Source of the DNA: Aquipseudomonas ullengensis
Lineage (GTDB): Bacteria > Pseudomonadota > Gammaproteobacteria > Pseudomonadales > Pseudomonadaceae
Direction: 5' to 3'
Assembly (NCBI RefSeq): GCF_014174475.1
Contig: NZ_JACJUD010000003.1
Location: 558,001 to 622,000, forward strand
Length of the DNA stretch: 64,000 nt
This document shows positions 33,073 to 43,196 of this stretch, in pieces. The number at the start of each line of letters is the position of its first letter. Position 1 is the first letter of the stretch. The notes below the pieces were generated by a model that ran no database searches, had not been told where the DNA came from, and saw only the letters and a list, made by a program, of their open reading frames with translations. The translations under genes and the position numbers were made by a program.

Positions 33073-33809
33073 TTTCCAACGACGACGGGGTGATGGCACC
33101 CGGTATCGCCGCGCTGCACGGCGCGCTGGCCGACTATGCCGACTGCGTCATCGTTGCCCCCGCCGAGGACAAGAGTGGCGCCAGCAGCGCGTTGACCCTC
33201 GACCGTCCGCTGCACCCGACAACGTTGCCCAATGGCTATATCAGCCTCAACGGCACCCCCACCGACTGCGTGCACCTGGGCCTCAACGGCCTGCTCGAAC
33301 AGGTGCCGGAGATGGTGGTGTCGGGGATCAACCTGGGCGCCAACCTGGGTGACGACGTGCTGTATTCCGGCACTGTCGCTGCTGCGCTGGAAGGTCGCTT
33401 CCTCGCGCGTCCGGCCTTTGCCTTCTCGCTGTTGTCGCGTCAGCCGGACAACCTGCCGACGGCCGCCTATTTCGCCCGCAAGCTGGTCGAGGCCCATGGC
33501 CAACTCGACCTGCCGCCGCGCACCGTACTCAACGTCAACGTACCCAACCTGCCGCTGGACCGCATCCGTGGCATCCAGCTCACTCGCCTGGGCCATCGCG
33601 CCCGTGCGGCGGCGCCGGTCAAGGTGGTCAACCCGCGTGGCAAGGAAGGCTACTGGATCTCCGTTTCCGGCGACGCCGAAGACGGCGGCCCGGGTACCGA
33701 CTTCCATGCAGTGATGCAGGGTTACGTGTCGATTACCCCATTGCAGCTCGATCGCACCTTCCACGAGGGCTTCAACAGCCTCGGTGGCTGGTTGGAGGGG
33801 CTGCTCTGA
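33060..33809 (+). CDS. surE: 5'/3'-nucleotidase SurE
   Basis: 249-aa metal-dependent nucleotidase and exopolyphosphatase. The metal site is ISNDDGV (Asp8, Asp9) at the N-terminus; [16 protein letters not shown] near residue 92 carries the conserved Asn. The start lies inside the end of truD. The stop overlaps the pcm start (TGATG). Linked to stationary-phase stress as in other gammaproteobacteria. Confidence 0.97.
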   Translation: MRILISNDDGVMAPGIAALHGALADYADCVIVAPAEDKSGASSALTLDRPLHPTTLPNGYISLNGTPTDCVHLGLNGLLEQVPEMVVSGINLGANLGDDVLYSGTVAAALEGRFLARPAFAFSLLSRQPDNLPTAAYFARKLVEAHGQLDLPPRTVLNVNVPNLPLDRIRGIQLTRLGHRARAAAPVKVVNPRGKEGYWISVSGDAEDGGPGTDFHAVMQGYVSITPLQLDRTFHEGFNSLGGWLEGLL

Positions 33810-34483
33810 TGCGCGGCCAGGATCACCTGCAACGCCACGGGATCGGCATGACCTCGCAACGGACCCGCGAGCGGCTGATCGAGCGCTTGTACGAGGAAGG
33901 CCTGTCCAACCCACGGGTGCTGGAAGTCATTCGCCGTACGCCGCGCCATCTGTTCGTCGACGAGGCGCTGGCCCATCGTGCCTACGAAGACACCGCGCTG
34001 CCCATCGGCCATAACCAGACCATCTCCCAGCCCTATATGGTTGGGCGGATGACCGAGCTGCTGTTGGCTTCCGGCCCATTGGACAAGGTGCTGGAGATCG
34101 GTACCGGCTCCGGTTACCAGACTGCCGTGCTGGCCCAACTGGTCGAGCGGGTGTTCTCCGTCGAACGCATCCAGAGCCTGCAGGACAAGGCCAAGGAGCG
34201 TCTGGTCGAGCTAAACCTGCGCAACGTGGTATTCCGCTGGGGGGATGGCTGGGAAGGCTGGAACGCGCTGGGGCCGTACAACGGCATCATCGTCACCGCC
34301 GCTGCCGCCGAAGTGCCGCAGGCGCTGCTGGACCAGCTGGCTCCGGGCGGACGCCTGGTGATCCCGGTGGGCGTGGGTGACGTGCAGGAGTTGCTGCTGA
34401 TCATCCGTGAAGACGATGGCTACAGCCGTCATGTCCTCGATCTGGTGCGTTTCGTACCGCTGCTCAATGGCCCCTTGGCCTGA
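33809..34483 (+). CDS. pcm: Protein-L-isoaspartate O-methyltransferase
   Basis: 224-aa SAM enzyme repairing isoaspartyl damage. Motifs: [34 protein letters not shown] split over residues 41-74, SAM motif [18 protein letters not shown] near 95, and the C-terminal GGRLVIPVG. The ATG at 33809 overlaps the surE stop and has GGAGGGG 8 bp before it; a second start at 33848 (MTSQRTRER) gives 211 aa, the length I recall in P. aeruginosa. Confidence 0.95.
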   Translation: MRGQDHLQRHGIGMTSQRTRERLIERLYEEGLSNPRVLEVIRRTPRHLFVDEALAHRAYEDTALPIGHNQTISQPYMVGRMTELLLASGPLDKVLEIGTGSGYQTAVLAQLVERVFSVERIQSLQDKAKERLVELNLRNVVFRWGDGWEGWNALGPYNGIIVTAAAAEVPQALLDQLAPGGRLVIPVGVGDVQELLLIIREDDGYSRHVLDLVRFVPLLNGPLA

Positions 34484-34613
34484 GACGATCGAGTGAAGCG
34501 GCTGTAGACGATTCGGGCCGGTTGCCTGCCCAGGGCAAGCGACTGGCTCAGCCGGATATTTCCGGCACAATACGTACCTATATATCCAAGAAACACCGGC
34601 AGGGGAGCACGGG

Positions 34614-35519
34614 GTGAGTCTCACGAGCAGACAGCAGCGAAAGCGCCTGATGGGCCGCAGTGGCCTGGGGGGAGTGGTCTTCGCCGTCATCCTGTCGGGC
34701 TGCAGCAGCTCGCCCAGCACGCCGGTGCAGGTGGTGGATCGCACTCATTCCGGTGGTGGTGCGGTGGCGCCCAGCCGCCCGCAGGTTACCGGTGGCCAGT
34801 ACATCGTGCAGCCCGGCGACACTCTGTACTCGATCGCCTTTCGTTTCGGCTGGGACTGGAAAGCCCTGGCGGCGCGTAACAACATTGCCGCGCCATTCGT
34901 GATTCGCCCAGGCCAGCGTGTGCGTTTCGACGTGCCCGGCGGTTCGGCGCCCCTAGTGGCCCAGGCCGGCAAGCCCGTGGTGGCTCCAATCACGACGCAA
35001 CCCGCAACGCCTGTGCGGCCTGTGGTGCAGCAACCGGTCAAGACGCCGTTGCCGCAACCACAGCCGCAAACGCCAGTGAGCACGCCGTCAGCGCCGGTCA
35101 GTGCAACCCCTGCGGTGGCCGGCAAGGTGCAACCGGTAACCCGCTCTGCGCAAGGCTGGGCGTGGCCTGCAGGCGGTGTTTTGATCGGGAAATTCTCGTC
35201 AAACGGCAGTTTGAATAAAGGAATTGATATCGCCGGGGAATTGGGCCAGCCTGTTTTAGCTGCGTCTGATGGCACCGTTGTGTACGCCGGGAGTGGATTA
35301 CGGGGCTACGGCGAACTGGTGATCATCAAACACAGCGATACCTACGTAAGCGCCTACGGTCATAACCGCAGGTTGCTGGTCCGGGAGGGACAGCAGGTCA
35401 AGGTCGGGCAGCATATTGCCGAAATGGGCTCCACAGGGACTGATCGGGTGAAACTCCATTTTGAGATTCGCCGACAAGGAAAACCTGTAGATCCTCTGCA
35501 GTATCTGCCGCGTCGTTGA
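34614..35519 (+). CDS. nlpD: NlpD-type lipoprotein (LysM plus degenerate LytM)
   Basis: 301-aa outer-membrane lipoprotein starting with GTG. Lipobox VILSGC gives the acylated Cys near residue 30. One LysM domain (YIVQPGDTLYSIAFRFGWDWK, near 62) is followed by a Pro/Gln/Thr-rich linker and an M23-like domain (GVLIGKFSS to the C-terminus). Metal ligands are degenerate (NKGIDI where HxGID is expected), as in NlpD proteins that activate amidases rather than cut peptidoglycan. It may contain the main rpoS promoter, as in relatives. Confidence 0.95.
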   Translation: MSLTSRQQRKRLMGRSGLGGVVFAVILSGCSSSPSTPVQVVDRTHSGGGAVAPSRPQVTGGQYIVQPGDTLYSIAFRFGWDWKALAARNNIAAPFVIRPGQRVRFDVPGGSAPLVAQAGKPVVAPITTQPATPVRPVVQQPVKTPLPQPQPQTPVSTPSAPVSATPAVAGKVQPVTRSAQGWAWPAGGVLIGKFSSNGSLNKGIDIAGELGQPVLAASDGTVVYAGSGLRGYGELVIIKHSDTYVSAYGHNRRLLVREGQQVKVGQHIAEMGSTGTDRVKLHFEIRRQGKPVDPLQYLPRR

Positions 35520-35707
35520 GCCTGCCGACAACCTGTGCCATTCGTGGGTGGAGCGGGCTCAGGTGTTGCCAGGGAGTTACCCAACTTTCCAACAGGTGTG
35601 ATGTTTCGGCGGCAGGTTCGTTTTTCGGCGAACTTGGGGGGCCGTTCTCTCTGTGACGACTGTGGGGTAAGGTACGCCAGAGCTTGTTGTCGAACCCATT
35701 ACAGGAC

Positions 35708-35715
35708 AACAACAA
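35708..35715 (+). promoter_or_regulatory. AACAACAA catabolite-activity motif at the rpoS start
   Basis: AACAACAA lies between the AGGAC ribosome site and the first base of the rpoS ATG, matching the Hfq/Crc target AAnAAnAA. Confidence 0.5.
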
Positions 35716-36716
35716 TGGCACTCAGCAAAGAAGCGCCGGAGTTTGACGTCGACGATGAGGTGCTTCTGATGGAGCCCGGCATCGTTCTGGAAGATTTTGA
35801 GGAAGCCGAGCAACCTCGTTCCAGCGCCAAATCCAAAAATTCGACCACTGGTTTAAAACAGCACAAGTACATCGATTACACCCGGGCGCTAGACGCCACT
35901 CAGCTGTATCTCAACGAAATCGGATTTTCCCCTCTACTGACTCCACAGGAAGAAGTGCACTTCGCGCGATTGGCGCAGAAGGGCGATCCTGCTGGGCGCA
36001 AGCGCATGATCGAGAGCAACCTGCGACTGGTGGTGAAAATCGCCCGCCGCTACGTCAATCGCGGTCTGTCTCTGCTGGACCTGATCGAAGAGGGCAACCT
36101 CGGCCTGATCCGCGCGGTCGAGAAATTCGACCCGGAGCGCGGCTTCCGCTTCTCGACCTACGCCACCTGGTGGATTCGCCAGACCATCGAACGGGCGATC
36201 ATGAATCAGACCCGCACGATTCGTCTGCCGATCCATGTGGTCAAGGAACTCAACGTCTACCTGCGTGCCGCACGCGAGCTGACCCAGAAACTCGACCACG
36301 AACCCTCGGCCGAAGAAATCGCCAACCTGCTGGAGAAACCGGTCGACGAGGTCAAGCGCATGCTGGGTCTCAACGAGCGGGTGACCTCGGTTGACGTCTC
36401 CCTTGGTCCAGACTCGGACAAGACCCTGCTCGATACCCTGACCGATGACCGTCCCTCGGACCCTTGCGATCTGCTGCAGGACGATGACCTGTCGGAAAGC
36501 ATCGATCAGTGGCTGTCGGAACTGACCGAGAAGCAGCGTGAAGTGGTGATTCGCCGCTTCGGTCTGCGCGGCCATGAAAGCTGCACGCTGGAGGAGGTTG
36601 GCCAGGAAATCGGCCTGACCCGCGAGCGTGTGCGGCAGATCCAGGTGGAGGCGCTGAAACGCCTGCGCGAGATTCTGGAGAAGAATGGCCTGTCGAGTGA
36701 CGCGTTGTTCCAGTGA
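35715..36716 (+). CDS. rpoS: RNA polymerase sigma factor RpoS
   Basis: 333-aa stationary-phase sigma factor. Region 1.2 [21 protein letters not shown] near 54, region 2 [36 protein letters not shown] split near 98-133 with [17 protein letters not shown], and region 4 [32 protein letters not shown] near 276-305. Full length. An AACAACAA motif sits at its start. It is the last gene of the block and ends in a strong terminator. The genes after it (glycosyltransferase) differ from the fdxA neighbour known in P. aeruginosa. Confidence 0.98.
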   Translation: MALSKEAPEFDVDDEVLLMEPGIVLEDFEEAEQPRSSAKSKNSTTGLKQHKYIDYTRALDATQLYLNEIGFSPLLTPQEEVHFARLAQKGDPAGRKRMIESNLRLVVKIARRYVNRGLSLLDLIEEGNLGLIRAVEKFDPERGFRFSTYATWWIRQTIERAIMNQTRTIRLPIHVVKELNVYLRAARELTQKLDHEPSAEEIANLLEKPVDEVKRMLGLNERVTSVDVSLGPDSDKTLLDTLTDDRPSDPCDLLQDDDLSESIDQWLSELTEKQREVVIRRFGLRGHESCTLEEVGQEIGLTRERVRQIQVEALKRLREILEKNGLSSDALFQ

Positions 36717-36729
36717 TTCAGGCTGCATG

Positions 36730-36758
36730 AAAAACCCGGCTCAGGCCGGGTTTTTTTA
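36730..36758. terminator. Terminator between rpoS and the glycosyltransferase gene
   Basis: AAAACCCGGC and GCCGGGTTTT pair across a short loop with a T-run; it serves two converging genes. Confidence 0.92.
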
Positions 36759-36784
36759 TGCTCGCTTTGTGCGTGCCGGGTTGC

Positions 36785-37924
36785 TCAGTTGCGGGCGCTC
36801 TGCAGCAGGTTTTCGAACTGCTCGACTATCGCTTCCCAGCCCTGCTTGCCGGCATGCTGGCGGGCATTGAGGCGTACGCGGCGCAGGCATTCGCGATCCC
36901 CCAGCAGCCACTGTGCGGCGTCGATAAAGGCCTGGTCGTCACCGGGCATGGCCAGCGCGCCGTTGTGGCCGTGGCGAATGTGCTGAGCGGCGGCGGCCTG
37001 GTCGAAGGCAACCACGGCGAGGCCGGCGGCCAGGGCTTCGAGCACCACGTTGCCGAAGGTCTCCGAGAGGCTGGGGAAGAGGAACAGATCGCCGCTGGCG
37101 TAATGCGCGGCCAGTTCTTCGCCACGTTGCAGGCCACAGAACAGAGCGTCTGGCAGCTGGGCCTGGAGTTGCGCACGGCTGGGGCCGTCGCCGACCAGGA
37201 TCAGCTTCAGGCGCTGGTGCGGCAGGGCCTGTTGCAGGCTGTTGAAGGCTTTTACCAGCAGCGCCAGGTTCTTCTCCGGGGCCAGGCGACCGACGTGCAA
37301 AACGGCGATGTCACCGTCCTCCAATCCCCACTGCTGGCGCAGTTCAGCCGAGCGCCGCGCCGGGTGGAACAGCTGCCCGTCGACCCCGCGGGCGAGCAGT
37401 TCCAGGCGTTCGAAGCCGCGACGCTGCAGCTCCATGCGCTGGCTGGTGCTGGGCACCAGGGTCATGCGTGTGCGGTTGTGGAACCAGCGCAGGTAGCCGG
37501 TCAGCAGGCGGCTGAGCAGGCCCAGGCCGTAGTGGCCGCTGTACTGCTGGAAGTTGGTGTGGAAGCCACTGACCACCGGGATGCCCAGGCGCCGTGCGGC
37601 GCGCATGGCGGAGAGGCCGAGCGGGCCTTCGGTGGCGACGTACAGCACGTCCGGACGATTGCGCTTCCAGCGCCGCAGCAGCTTGTGCAACGACGATTGG
37701 CCCCACTGCAGGCCGGCATAGCCCGGCAGTGGCCAGCCACGGGTCAACAGCAGGTTGTCGTCGCTGGGCTGCGCCTCGTCGGCCTGGCGTGGGCGCACCA
37801 GTTGCAGGCGATGGCCGCGCGCGCGCAGGCCCTGGCAGAGGCGGCCGAGGGTATTGGCCACGCCGTTGATTTCGGGCGGGAAGGTTTCGCTGACGAGAGC
37901 GATATGCAGGCTTGTGACAGTCAT
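36785..37924 (-). CDS. Glycosyltransferase family 4 (group 1), MgtA-like
   Basis: 379-aa GT-B enzyme. N-terminal SETFPPEINGVANTLGRL (near 10) and the C-terminal donor site HVGRLAPEKNLALL (near 207) and SLSETFGNVVLEALAAG (near 288) match GT4 enzymes such as MgtA mannosyltransferases, which glycosylate lipids. The acceptor is unknown. ATG at 37924 lies inside a GGCAGCAG/CTGCTGCC hairpin; an in-frame ATG at 37948 would add 8 residues. Confidence 0.85.
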   Translation of the reverse strand: MTVTSLHIALVSETFPPEINGVANTLGRLCQGLRARGHRLQLVRPRQADEAQPSDDNLLLTRGWPLPGYAGLQWGQSSLHKLLRRWKRNRPDVLYVATEGPLGLSAMRAARRLGIPVVSGFHTNFQQYSGHYGLGLLSRLLTGYLRWFHNRTRMTLVPSTSQRMELQRRGFERLELLARGVDGQLFHPARRSAELRQQWGLEDGDIAVLHVGRLAPEKNLALLVKAFNSLQQALPHQRLKLILVGDGPSRAQLQAQLPDALFCGLQRGEELAAHYASGDLFLFPSLSETFGNVVLEALAAGLAVVAFDQAAAAQHIRHGHNGALAMPGDDQAFIDAAQWLLGDRECLRRVRLNARQHAGKQGWEAIVEQFENLLQSARN

Positions 37925-37996
37925 GGCAGCAGTCTCGGCTGCTGCCATGTAGTGCGTGTGACGGCGCGGTTACCGGGTTGTGACGGTGCCTGCCTC

Positions 37997-38138
37997 AGAG
38001 TCTGTTCACGATCTCCTGAGTTAGAGCCAGACAAGGCAAAAACGGCCGAGGAAGCGCAGTTTACAAGTTGTAAATGAGCACTCCGAGGCCGTTTTTAACG
38101 CGGTATGGCCGCGAGTCAGGAGGTCGTGGATAGACTCT
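37997..38138. repeat. MITE-like element, copy 2 (142 bp)
   Basis: 23-bp terminal inverted repeats at 37997-38019 and 38116-38138 with 3 mismatches. The core includes GAGGAAGCGCAGTTTACAAG and the block AACGCGGTATGGCCGCGAGT shared with copy 3. The right terminal repeat encodes the end of cysZ, including its stop codon. Confidence 0.78.
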
Positions 38139-38862
38139 CGCGTTCACGGACCCAGAACAGGGTGGCCCCGGCCACGGCAGCCGGCATCACCAGGATGTTC
38201 ACCACCGGGATCATCAGCGCCAGGTAGGTGGCGCCGCCGAAGCCGAGCGACTGCCAGCGCTTCTCGCGCAGCCAGGCGAGCATCTCGTCCCAGCTGACCT
38301 TGTTGTTGTCGCAGGGGTAGTCGATGTACTGCACGGCCATCATCCACACGCCAAACAGGATCCACAGCGGCGCGGCAATCAGGTTGAGCACGGGGATGAA
38401 GGTGAGGATCAGCAGGGGAATGGCGCGTGGCAGGAAGTACGCCAGCTTGCGCAGTTCGCGGCCAAGGGTGCGCGGCACCATGGCTGTCAGCTCGGCCCAG
38501 CTGAAGGGCGGGAAGTCGTCGCGTCCGCGCAGCACCACCTCGACCTTTTCCGCGAGGAAGCCGTTGAACGGCGCGGCGATGATGTTGGCCAGCAGGGTGA
38601 AGCTGAAGAACATCACCAGCAGTACCAGCAACACGAACAGTGGCCAGATGACGTATTCGAGGAAGCTCAGCCAGCTCGGCAGGCTGGGCATGAAGGTGTC
38701 GACCCAGCCGCCGAACTGCTGCATGGCCAGCATAATCAGGCCGATGAACAGCAGCAGGTTGATGGTCAGCGGCAGCAGCACGAACAGGCGCAGGCCGGGG
38801 CTCAGCACCAGTTTCAGGCCTTCGCCCAGATACTGCGGGCCAGAGAGGGTGGGGGATGGCAT
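38116..38862 (-). CDS. cysZ: CysZ-type sulfate permease
   Basis: 248-aa inner-membrane protein with four or more hydrophobic segments ([20 protein letters not shown] near 28, [20 protein letters not shown] near 68, and others near 140 and 215). The segment [13 protein letters not shown] near 95 is a CysZ hallmark. ATG chosen at 38862. The last seven residues (ESLSTTS) and the stop are read from the right end of a MITE-like repeat, so the native C-terminus was probably replaced. Confidence 0.88.
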   Translation of the reverse strand: MPSPTLSGPQYLGEGLKLVLSPGLRLFVLLPLTINLLLFIGLIMLAMQQFGGWVDTFMPSLPSWLSFLEYVIWPLFVLLVLLVMFFSFTLLANIIAAPFNGFLAEKVEVVLRGRDDFPPFSWAELTAMVPRTLGRELRKLAYFLPRAIPLLILTFIPVLNLIAAPLWILFGVWMMAVQYIDYPCDNNKVSWDEMLAWLREKRWQSLGFGGATYLALMIPVVNILVMPAAVAGATLFWVRERESLSTTS

Positions 38863-38896
38863 GGGGGCGTTTCCTTGGCGCAACGAAGGGCCGACC

Positions 38897-40867
38897 TTAC
38901 CTATTTTGCGAAGTCGACGAAAGCGTGTCTGCCTGGTACACGCAGAACCGGTTGCGCTCCTGTTTGGCCTGGTACATGGCGCTGTCTGCCGCCTTCACCA
39001 GGCTTTCCGGGTTGTCCGCGTGGTCGGGGAAGTAGGCAATGCCGATACTCGGGGTTACAAAGTCGATCTGCTGGCCGTCTATCTCCAGCGGTTTGCGCAG
39101 CTCGGCCAGCAGGCGCGTAGAGAGTCGCAGGGCGGCGTCATTGCGCGAGTCGGGCAGGATCAGGGTGAACTCGTCGCCGCCCAGCCGATAGACCCGGTCG
39201 GGCTTGCGCACGGAGCTGCGCAGGCGCTCGGCGATGCCTTGCAGCAGGCTGTCGCCGACATCGTGGCCGAAGCGGTCGTTGACCTCCTTGAAACGGTCCA
39301 GGTCCATGTACAGCAGTGACAGCTGGGTCTGCTGATGGCGACTCTGGTCGAGCAGCAGGCGCAACTGCTCGACGAAAGCCTTGCGGTTGCCGAGGCCGGT
39401 TAGTGGGTCGCGATAGGCCATGTCGAGCAACTGGTTCTGGTAGGCCACTTGGTCGGTGATGTCGCGCAGGATGCCGCGGTAACCGGTGAAGTGGCCGTGG
39501 GCGTCGTGAATCAGCGAGAAGCGCGTTTCATAGTAGCCCCAGCTGTCATCACGGCGTTTCAGCGGGGCCGCGAAGCGTGTGTTTTCGCCGCGCTCCAGGG
39601 CCTGGCTGAACAGCTCGCGGGCGCGCTGGGCGTCTTCGCTGGCCAGAACGTCTTCGAAGGAATGTTGCAGCAGGTCATCGGGGCAATAGCCGAGCATCTG
39701 GCACAGGGCGCGGTTGACGGTGAGGATCTGCCCGCGTGCGTCCAGCTCGAAGTAGCCGTCCTGGATCGCGTCGAGGATTTCCCGGTCGCGGGTTTCGCTC
39801 TGCTCCAGGCGTTCGAGCATGTGGTTGATGTCGCCGGCCAGTTGACCCAGTTCGTCGTGGCCGCCATCGCTCAGGCGCAGGTTGGCGGAGTCGGGGCCGA
39901 TAGAGGTGATTTCGTGCTTCATGCGCAACACCCGGCGCAGAATCCAGTGCTCCAGGCCCAGGTAGATCAGCAGCCAGGCCACCAGCCCGGCTGCCGATGC
40001 CTGGCCGAGGAACAGCGCGATGGCCTTGCGGCCCTCTTGGTGCATCGCCCGTTCGGTGGTGATCTCCATCAGCAGTTGCGGTGCTCCCGAGCTGTTGCTG
40101 AACAGCAGCGAGACCTGCTGGTGCTGGCTGTCGAGTACCCGGCGCGGGCTGATGCGGATGTCCGTGAGTGCGTTGCTGATGGTGGTGGGCAGGAAGCGCC
40201 AGGCATCCTCGGGGCCGCCCGAGGGCAACAGGCGCAAGGCGCCCTCAAGCTGGCCCTGCAGGCTTTCCAGGCGTTCGCCATCGAGAAAATGCCCGGCCAC
40301 CAGCATGCCGGCGTCCGGCTGGTTGTTCTGGTTGGTGTTGATCATGCCGGTGGCGAGAATCAACGGCACACCCTCGACCAACAGCAGTTGGCCGTGTCGA
40401 TCAAGGTTGCTGTGGGTACGCAGGTGCTGGATTTCGTCGAGGATGCTGCGGCGCAGCGATTCCTGGCTGCTCGGCCGCCTGCCACCGATCGCCAGCAAGT
40501 CCGGCAGGTCGGGCGGTAGCCACTGTTCGGCGTGTACCTCGCCCTTGAGGTCGAGGTAGATCATGAAGTCGAAGTTCAGCTGGCGCAGGGCTTCGGGGTC
40601 CATGTTGCGGCGCTGGAAGTCCGGGTGCTGGCCGTGCATGAACTCGTAGCTGTCGTCCCACTTGGCGTAGCTCTGCACCAGGTCGAGGTTGCGCTTGAGT
40701 TCGTGGTCGAGCAGCGCGCGCAGGCGTTCGGCTTCGGCGTCCAGGAGGATCTGGTCCTGGCGGTCGAAGCGGCTGAGGATCAGGCTTTGCGACAGGCCAT
40801 AGGCCACGCCCAGGGCCACGACGAGCAGCGGGGCGAACAGCCAGAACAGGCGTTTGCGCAGGGTCAT
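38897..40867 (-). CDS. CHASE4-PAS-GGDEF diguanylate cyclase
   Basis: 656-aa membrane sensor. A first membrane helix ([19 protein letters not shown], residues 7-25) leads into a periplasmic CHASE4-like domain with [11 protein letters not shown] near 70; a second helix lies near 290 ([21 protein letters not shown]), then HAMP, PAS ([17 protein letters not shown] near 370) and GGDEF ([11 protein letters not shown] near 564, intact active site). It should make c-di-GMP in response to an outside signal. ATG 40867 is chosen; an upstream ATG at 41014 adds a non-conserved stretch. Confidence 0.9.
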   Translation of the reverse strand: MTLRKRLFWLFAPLLVVALGVAYGLSQSLILSRFDRQDQILLDAEAERLRALLDHELKRNLDLVQSYAKWDDSYEFMHGQHPDFQRRNMDPEALRQLNFDFMIYLDLKGEVHAEQWLPPDLPDLLAIGGRRPSSQESLRRSILDEIQHLRTHSNLDRHGQLLLVEGVPLILATGMINTNQNNQPDAGMLVAGHFLDGERLESLQGQLEGALRLLPSGGPEDAWRFLPTTISNALTDIRISPRRVLDSQHQQVSLLFSNSSGAPQLLMEITTERAMHQEGRKAIALFLGQASAAGLVAWLLIYLGLEHWILRRVLRMKHEITSIGPDSANLRLSDGGHDELGQLAGDINHMLERLEQSETRDREILDAIQDGYFELDARGQILTVNRALCQMLGYCPDDLLQHSFEDVLASEDAQRARELFSQALERGENTRFAAPLKRRDDSWGYYETRFSLIHDAHGHFTGYRGILRDITDQVAYQNQLLDMAYRDPLTGLGNRKAFVEQLRLLLDQSRHQQTQLSLLYMDLDRFKEVNDRFGHDVGDSLLQGIAERLRSSVRKPDRVYRLGGDEFTLILPDSRNDAALRLSTRLLAELRKPLEIDGQQIDFVTPSIGIAYFPDHADNPESLVKAADSAMYQAKQERNRFCVYQADTLSSTSQNR

Positions 40868-41072
40868 CTCGGTCAATTGCCTGCGTGGCGGGTGTGTCGC
40901 GAGTATAGCAACGGCCCTGCTACGAACCTGATGGGATAGCGGCGGACTATCGATCGCATAAGCAATGCGCATTTTCGCTGCAGCGGGGGCTTGCGTAGCC
41001 TTGCCGGCATTCACTTTGCGGGGCCATCCGCCTCCAAGCCTTCCCCTGTGCTCTGGATGGTTCCCTTTTATT

Positions 41073-41150
41073 CGAACCTGTTTACGGTCTCCTGACTCGC
41101 GGCCATACCGCGTTAGAAATCGCTCTAATTCAGAAGACCGTAAACAGGCC
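41073..41150. repeat. MITE-like element, copy 3 (78 bp, deleted interior)
   Basis: Left repeat from 41073 (GAACCTGTTTACGGTCTCCTGA) and right repeat 41131-41150 are inverted copies differing mainly by one base in the core. The adjoining CTCGCGGCCATACCGCGTTA matches copy 2 exactly. It ends 16 bp before the trxB start. Confidence 0.75.
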
Positions 41151-41157
41151 CTACTAG

Positions 41158-42114
<957 letters not shown>

Positions 42115-42127
42115 ATAGGCGGTCGTC

Positions 42128-42194
42128 TGTAGGAGCCAGCTTGCTGGCGATGGGGTGCTGAAGAAAAAGCATCGCCAGCACGCTGGCTCCTACA
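42128..42194. repeat. TGTAGGAGCCAGC palindrome (REP-type)
   Basis: TGTAGGAGCCAGCTTGCTGG and its inverse CCAGCACGCTGGCTCCTACA form a dispersed Pseudomonas repeat downstream of trxB. Confidence 0.82.
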
Positions 42195-42222
42195 AAACGC
42201 ATTGCGCAGGTAGGCGGACATG

Positions 42223-42252
42223 AAAAAGCGGGCCAGTGGCCCGCTTTTTTTT
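42223..42252. terminator. Terminator between trxB and the pirin gene
   Basis: AAAGCGGGCCA-GT-GGCCCGCTTT with a T-run; bidirectional. Confidence 0.9.
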
Positions 42253-42266
42253 ATTGCTGCGCCGGA

Positions 42267-42965
42267 TCAGGCAACTTCCACCAGAATCACTTCACTGTCC
42301 TCCACGGCGGTAACCCGTACCACTTCCTCGTTGGCGATGGCCACGCCGTCACGTTCACCAGCGCGTACGCCGTTGACCTCGATCAGGCCGCTGGCCGCTA
42401 CCAGGTAGCCTTTGCGCAGGCGGCCCATGGGGTACTCGGCGCTTTGCCCGGCCTTCAGCGTGGCGGCTACCAGGCGTGCATCGGCGCGGATGCGCAGGGC
42501 ATCGCCATCGTCTTCATTACCGCTGGCGAGCACCACGAACTGGCCGGCGCGCTCGTCTTTGGGGAACGGCTTGGCGCCCCAGGAGGGGGCTTTGCCGAAC
42601 TGGTCCGGGATCACCCAGATCTGGAAGATCTTGGTGGTCACGTCCTCCAGGTTGTACTCGGAGTGAGCGATGCCGGTGCCGGCGCTCATTACCTGCACGT
42701 CGCCAGCCTCGGTGCGGCCCTGGTTGCCCAGGTTGTCGCGGTGAGTGATGGCGCCTTCGCGGACGTAGGTGATGATTTCCATGTCGTGGTGCGGGTGCTG
42801 TGGGAAGCCGCTCTGCGGGGCGATTTCATCGTCGTTCCACACGCGCAGCTTGCCCCAGTTGACCCGCTGGGCATCGTGGTACTCGGCGAAGGAGAAATGG
42901 TGGCGTGCGTTCAGCCAACCGTGCTGGGCATGGCCCAGGCTGTCGAAGGGGCGTACGTCGATCAT
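42267..42965 (-). CDS. Pirin family protein (bicupin, YhhW-like)
   Basis: 232-aa bicupin. Metal-binding motif FPQHPHHDMEIITYVREG near residue 55 and the second part GTGIAHSEYN near 96. YhhW relatives act as quercetin dioxygenases in vitro; the physiological role is unclear. The 5' region is AT-rich with a TATCG...CGATA dyad at 43026-43044. Monocistronic. Confidence 0.9.
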   Translation of the reverse strand: MIDVRPFDSLGHAQHGWLNARHHFSFAEYHDAQRVNWGKLRVWNDDEIAPQSGFPQHPHHDMEIITYVREGAITHRDNLGNQGRTEAGDVQVMSAGTGIAHSEYNLEDVTTKIFQIWVIPDQFGKAPSWGAKPFPKDERAGQFVVLASGNEDDGDALRIRADARLVAATLKAGQSAEYPMGRLRKGYLVAASGLIEVNGVRAGERDGVAIANEEVVRVTAVEDSEVILVEVA

Positions 42966-43025
42966 GGCGGTGCTCCATCTGCTGCGCCGTGGGATTACGG
43001 TGCAGTGGCGTTGGAGTGGATGATC

Positions 43026-43044
43026 TATCGATTTTGTTTCGATA
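43026..43044. promoter_or_regulatory. TATCG-N9-CGATA dyad upstream of the pirin gene
   Basis: The AT-rich stretch 43026-43090 upstream of the pirin start carries TATCG...CGATA and a further ATATCGAT near 43069. It is a candidate operator; no regulator is known. Confidence 0.4.
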
Positions 43045-43114
43045 AAAAGCGCAAAAACTCCGCCTTAAATATCGATTTATTGGATGTTTTTTAGTGGCGG
43101 ACGAGGGCTGCTTG

Positions 43115-43166
43115 TGTAGGGCGGGTGAAACCCGCGATGGGCCACGCGGGTTTCACCCGCCCTACG
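43115..43166. repeat. GTAGGGCGGGTG palindrome
   Basis: TGTAGGGCGGGTGAAACCCG and its inverse CGGGTTTCACCCGCCCTACG form a near-perfect hairpin between the pirin and kinase genes. Confidence 0.8.
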
Positions 43167-43196
43167 ACCATGGAACCCGCGGCCTGTTTAGGCTCT

